A DNA stretch of 16,846 nucleotides from positions 1 to 16,846 of the forward strand of contig JABABY010000019.1 of NCBI GenBank assembly GCA_014237955.1, in the 5' to 3' direction. Made by a program: the position numbers and the translations under genes. How positions within the stretch are numbered: the stretch's first letter is position 1; the number at the start of each line of letters is the position of its first letter. The notes under the pieces were generated by a model. That model saw nothing but the letters and a program-made list of their open reading frames with translations. It ran no database searches and was not told the origin of the DNA. Source of the DNA: Planctomycetota bacterium (lineage in GTDB: Bacteria; Planctomycetota; Planctomycetia; Pirellulales; UBA7805). Below, in pieces: positions 15,669 to 16,846 of the stretch.

Positions 15669-16634
15669 ATGACACGCATTGTATGTCTTACCGCTACATT
15701 CGCACTTATTGTGATTTCGCTTGGCAGTTGCACAAAAAATAGCAGCGAGCCGAAAAAGAACGCCCAACAGTTGACTGTCGGATTTAGTCAGATTGGAGCC
15801 GAGTCGGGTTGGCGAACGGCCGAAACCAAATCGATCCGTAGCGAAGCTGAGAAGCGGGGCGTTGATCTAAAATTCTCCGATGCCCAACAGAAGCAGGAAA
15901 ACCAGATCAAGGCACTCGGAGCCTTCATCGCACAAAATGTGGATGCGATCATCCTAGCGCCGGTGGTCGAGACGGGCTGGGAACCCGTTTTGAAAAAGGC
16001 ACATCAACGTGGGATTCCGGTGATCCTTGTGGACCGTGGTGTAAAGGTAACGAACGACGACCTCTACACAACACTCATCGCTTCTGATTTTGTTGCCGAA
16101 GGCCGCATGGCCGGTGACTGGCTGGCAGCGAAAACCGGCGGAAAGGCAAACATCGTCGAACTGCAAGGCACCCCTGGCGCGGCACCTGCCATTGACCGCA
16201 AAAAAGGATTTGAACAGGCCATTGCAAAACACCCCGAGATGAAAATTACCAAAAGCCAGACCGGGGAATTCACCCGCGCCAAAGGCAAAGAGGTGATGGA
16301 AGCATTTCTCAAAAGTGGCGGTGAAATTGATGCCGTCTACGCACACAACGATGACATGGCACTTGGCGCAATCCAGGCCATTGAAGAAGCCGGCAAGAAA
16401 CCGGGAGTCGACATTTTTGTCGTTTCTATCGATGGCGTGAAGCCGGCGTTCGAAAGCATGGTCGAAGGTAAGCTCAACTGCACGGTGGAGTGTAATCCAC
16501 TGCTCGGGCCGGCAGCGTTCGATGCGGTCGAACGCGCCGTGGCCGGCCAAAAGTTACCGAAGAATACCGTTGTTCAGGACAAGCTCTTCGATCAATCCAC
16601 CGCTAAGGACGTGATCGACAGTCGGCAGTATTAA
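15669..16634 (+). CDS. ytfQ: Galactofuranose-type sugar ABC transporter substrate-binding lipoprotein (YtfQ-like)
   Basis: The binding protein of a sugar ABC importer. The 321 residues begin with a lipoprotein signal peptide, LIVISLGSC with lipobox Cys21, so it is membrane-anchored rather than free in the periplasm as in E. coli. The mature part follows E. coli YtfQ closely: LTVGFSQIGAESGWRTAETK, QQKQENQIKALGAFIAQNVD, APVVETGWEPVL, VELQGTPGAAPAIDRKKGF, GEFTRAKGKEVMEAF, VYAHNDDMALGAIQAIEEAG and SIDGV. These include residues that line the sugar site in YtfQ, so galactofuranose (or a related furanose/pyranose) is the likely ligand. ATG 15669 has AAGGGG about 7 bases upstream. The frame extends to 15564, but the lipoprotein signal fixes the true start. 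Its stop overlaps the start of the ATPase gene. Confidence 0.93.
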   Translation: MTRIVCLTATFALIVISLGSCTKNSSEPKKNAQQLTVGFSQIGAESGWRTAETKSIRSEAEKRGVDLKFSDAQQKQENQIKALGAFIAQNVDAIILAPVVETGWEPVLKKAHQRGIPVILVDRGVKVTNDDLYTTLIASDFVAEGRMAGDWLAAKTGGKANIVELQGTPGAAPAIDRKKGFEQAIAKHPEMKITKSQTGEFTRAKGKEVMEAFLKSGGEIDAVYAHNDDMALGAIQAIEEAGKKPGVDIFVVSIDGVKPAFESMVEGKLNCTVECNPLLGPAAFDAVERAVAGQKLPKNTVVQDKLFDQSTAKDVIDSRQY

Positions 16635-16846
16635 TGACCAATCGGGCCACGAGTACAAATAGCCCGCTCCTTGAGCTGCGCGGCATTACTAAACGATTTC
16701 CCGGTGTGCTGGCGCTCGACGGGGTCGATTTCATCCTGCAAGCTGGCGAGGTTCATGCGCTGCTTGGTGAGAATGGGGCGGGTAAAAGCACGCTGATCAA
16801 GGTGCTCACCGGCGTCTACCGCCGCGATACCGGATCGATGCAGTTG
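16634..16846 (+). CDS. ytfR: Sugar ABC transporter ATP-binding protein (YtfR-like), 3' end cut by window edge
   Basis: The first 71 residues of the ATPase that powers the sugar importer. After a short polar lead (MTNRATSTNSP) comes LLELRGITKRFPGVLALDGV, the usual opening of monosaccharide transporter ATPases such as RbsA, MglA and YtfR. The Walker A motif GENGAGKST follows, then LIKVLTGVYRRDTGSMQL at the window end. The ATG shares its A with the TAA stop of the binding protein (TAATG), a sign of translational coupling. The full gene would be expected to have two nucleotide-binding halves of about 500 residues in total; the rest lies outside the window. Confidence 0.93.
   Translation, partial: MTNRATSTNSPLLELRGITKRFPGVLALDGVDFILQAGEVHALLGENGAGKSTLIKVLTGVYRRDTGSMQL

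Noticed and set aside
15954..16550. 198-residue minus-strand frame
   Set aside because: Antisense to the ytfQ gene, which matches its family throughout.

Overview
The window looks like chromosomal DNA from a planctomycete, most likely of the Pirellula/Rhodopirellula type. This is inference, based on three things: a primary-type sigma factor with a long linker between regions 1.2 and 2, two large membrane-anchored prenyltransferase/squalene-cyclase-fold (alpha-toroid) proteins of a sort common in that phylum, and many small transcription units on both strands. I see no tRNA, rRNA, CRISPR array, insertion sequence or phage gene. The region reads as ordinary chromosome with one unusual section.

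Layout. (1) 1-971, minus: N-terminal 323 residues of a sigma-70 factor, cut by the window edge, with a probable TTG start. (2) 972-1409: long divergent intergenic region. (3) 1410-5717, plus: a catabolic operon of acyl-CoA carboxylase carboxyltransferase (methylcrotonyl/geranyl-CoA carboxylase beta type), an AtuA-family protein (DUF1446), its separately encoded C-terminal domain, and a crotonase-fold hydratase. The set points to branched-chain or isoprenoid acyl-CoA breakdown. The biotin-bearing alpha subunit, a dehydrogenase and a lyase are not in the window. (4) 5731-10065, minus: a HisA-like TIM barrel preceded by two paralogous proteins. Each paralogue has one transmembrane helix carrying a TonB-style S-x3-H pair, then a linker, then an alpha-toroid domain with QW-like motifs and no DxDD cyclase motif. 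This is the most unusual part of the window.

(5) 10477-13126, plus: a housekeeping cluster of ribosomal protein bL33 (52 aa), the single-strand exonuclease RecJ and protein-L-isoaspartate methyltransferase. (6) 13379-14323, plus: an unrecognised secreted protein with a clear signal peptide. (7) 14438-15405, minus: two tandem CrcB/Fluc fluoride-channel subunits, probably forming a heterodimer; one has an insertion of about 45 residues between helices. (8) 15669-end, plus: start of a sugar ABC transporter, with a YtfQ-like galactofuranose-binding lipoprotein and the first 71 residues of its ATPase, overlapping by one base.

Start sites were corrected from the longest reading frame where Shine-Dalgarno sequences, family N-termini or signal peptides pointed to an internal start. 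This applies to the carboxyltransferase, AtuA, RecJ, both CrcB genes and the sugar-binding protein.
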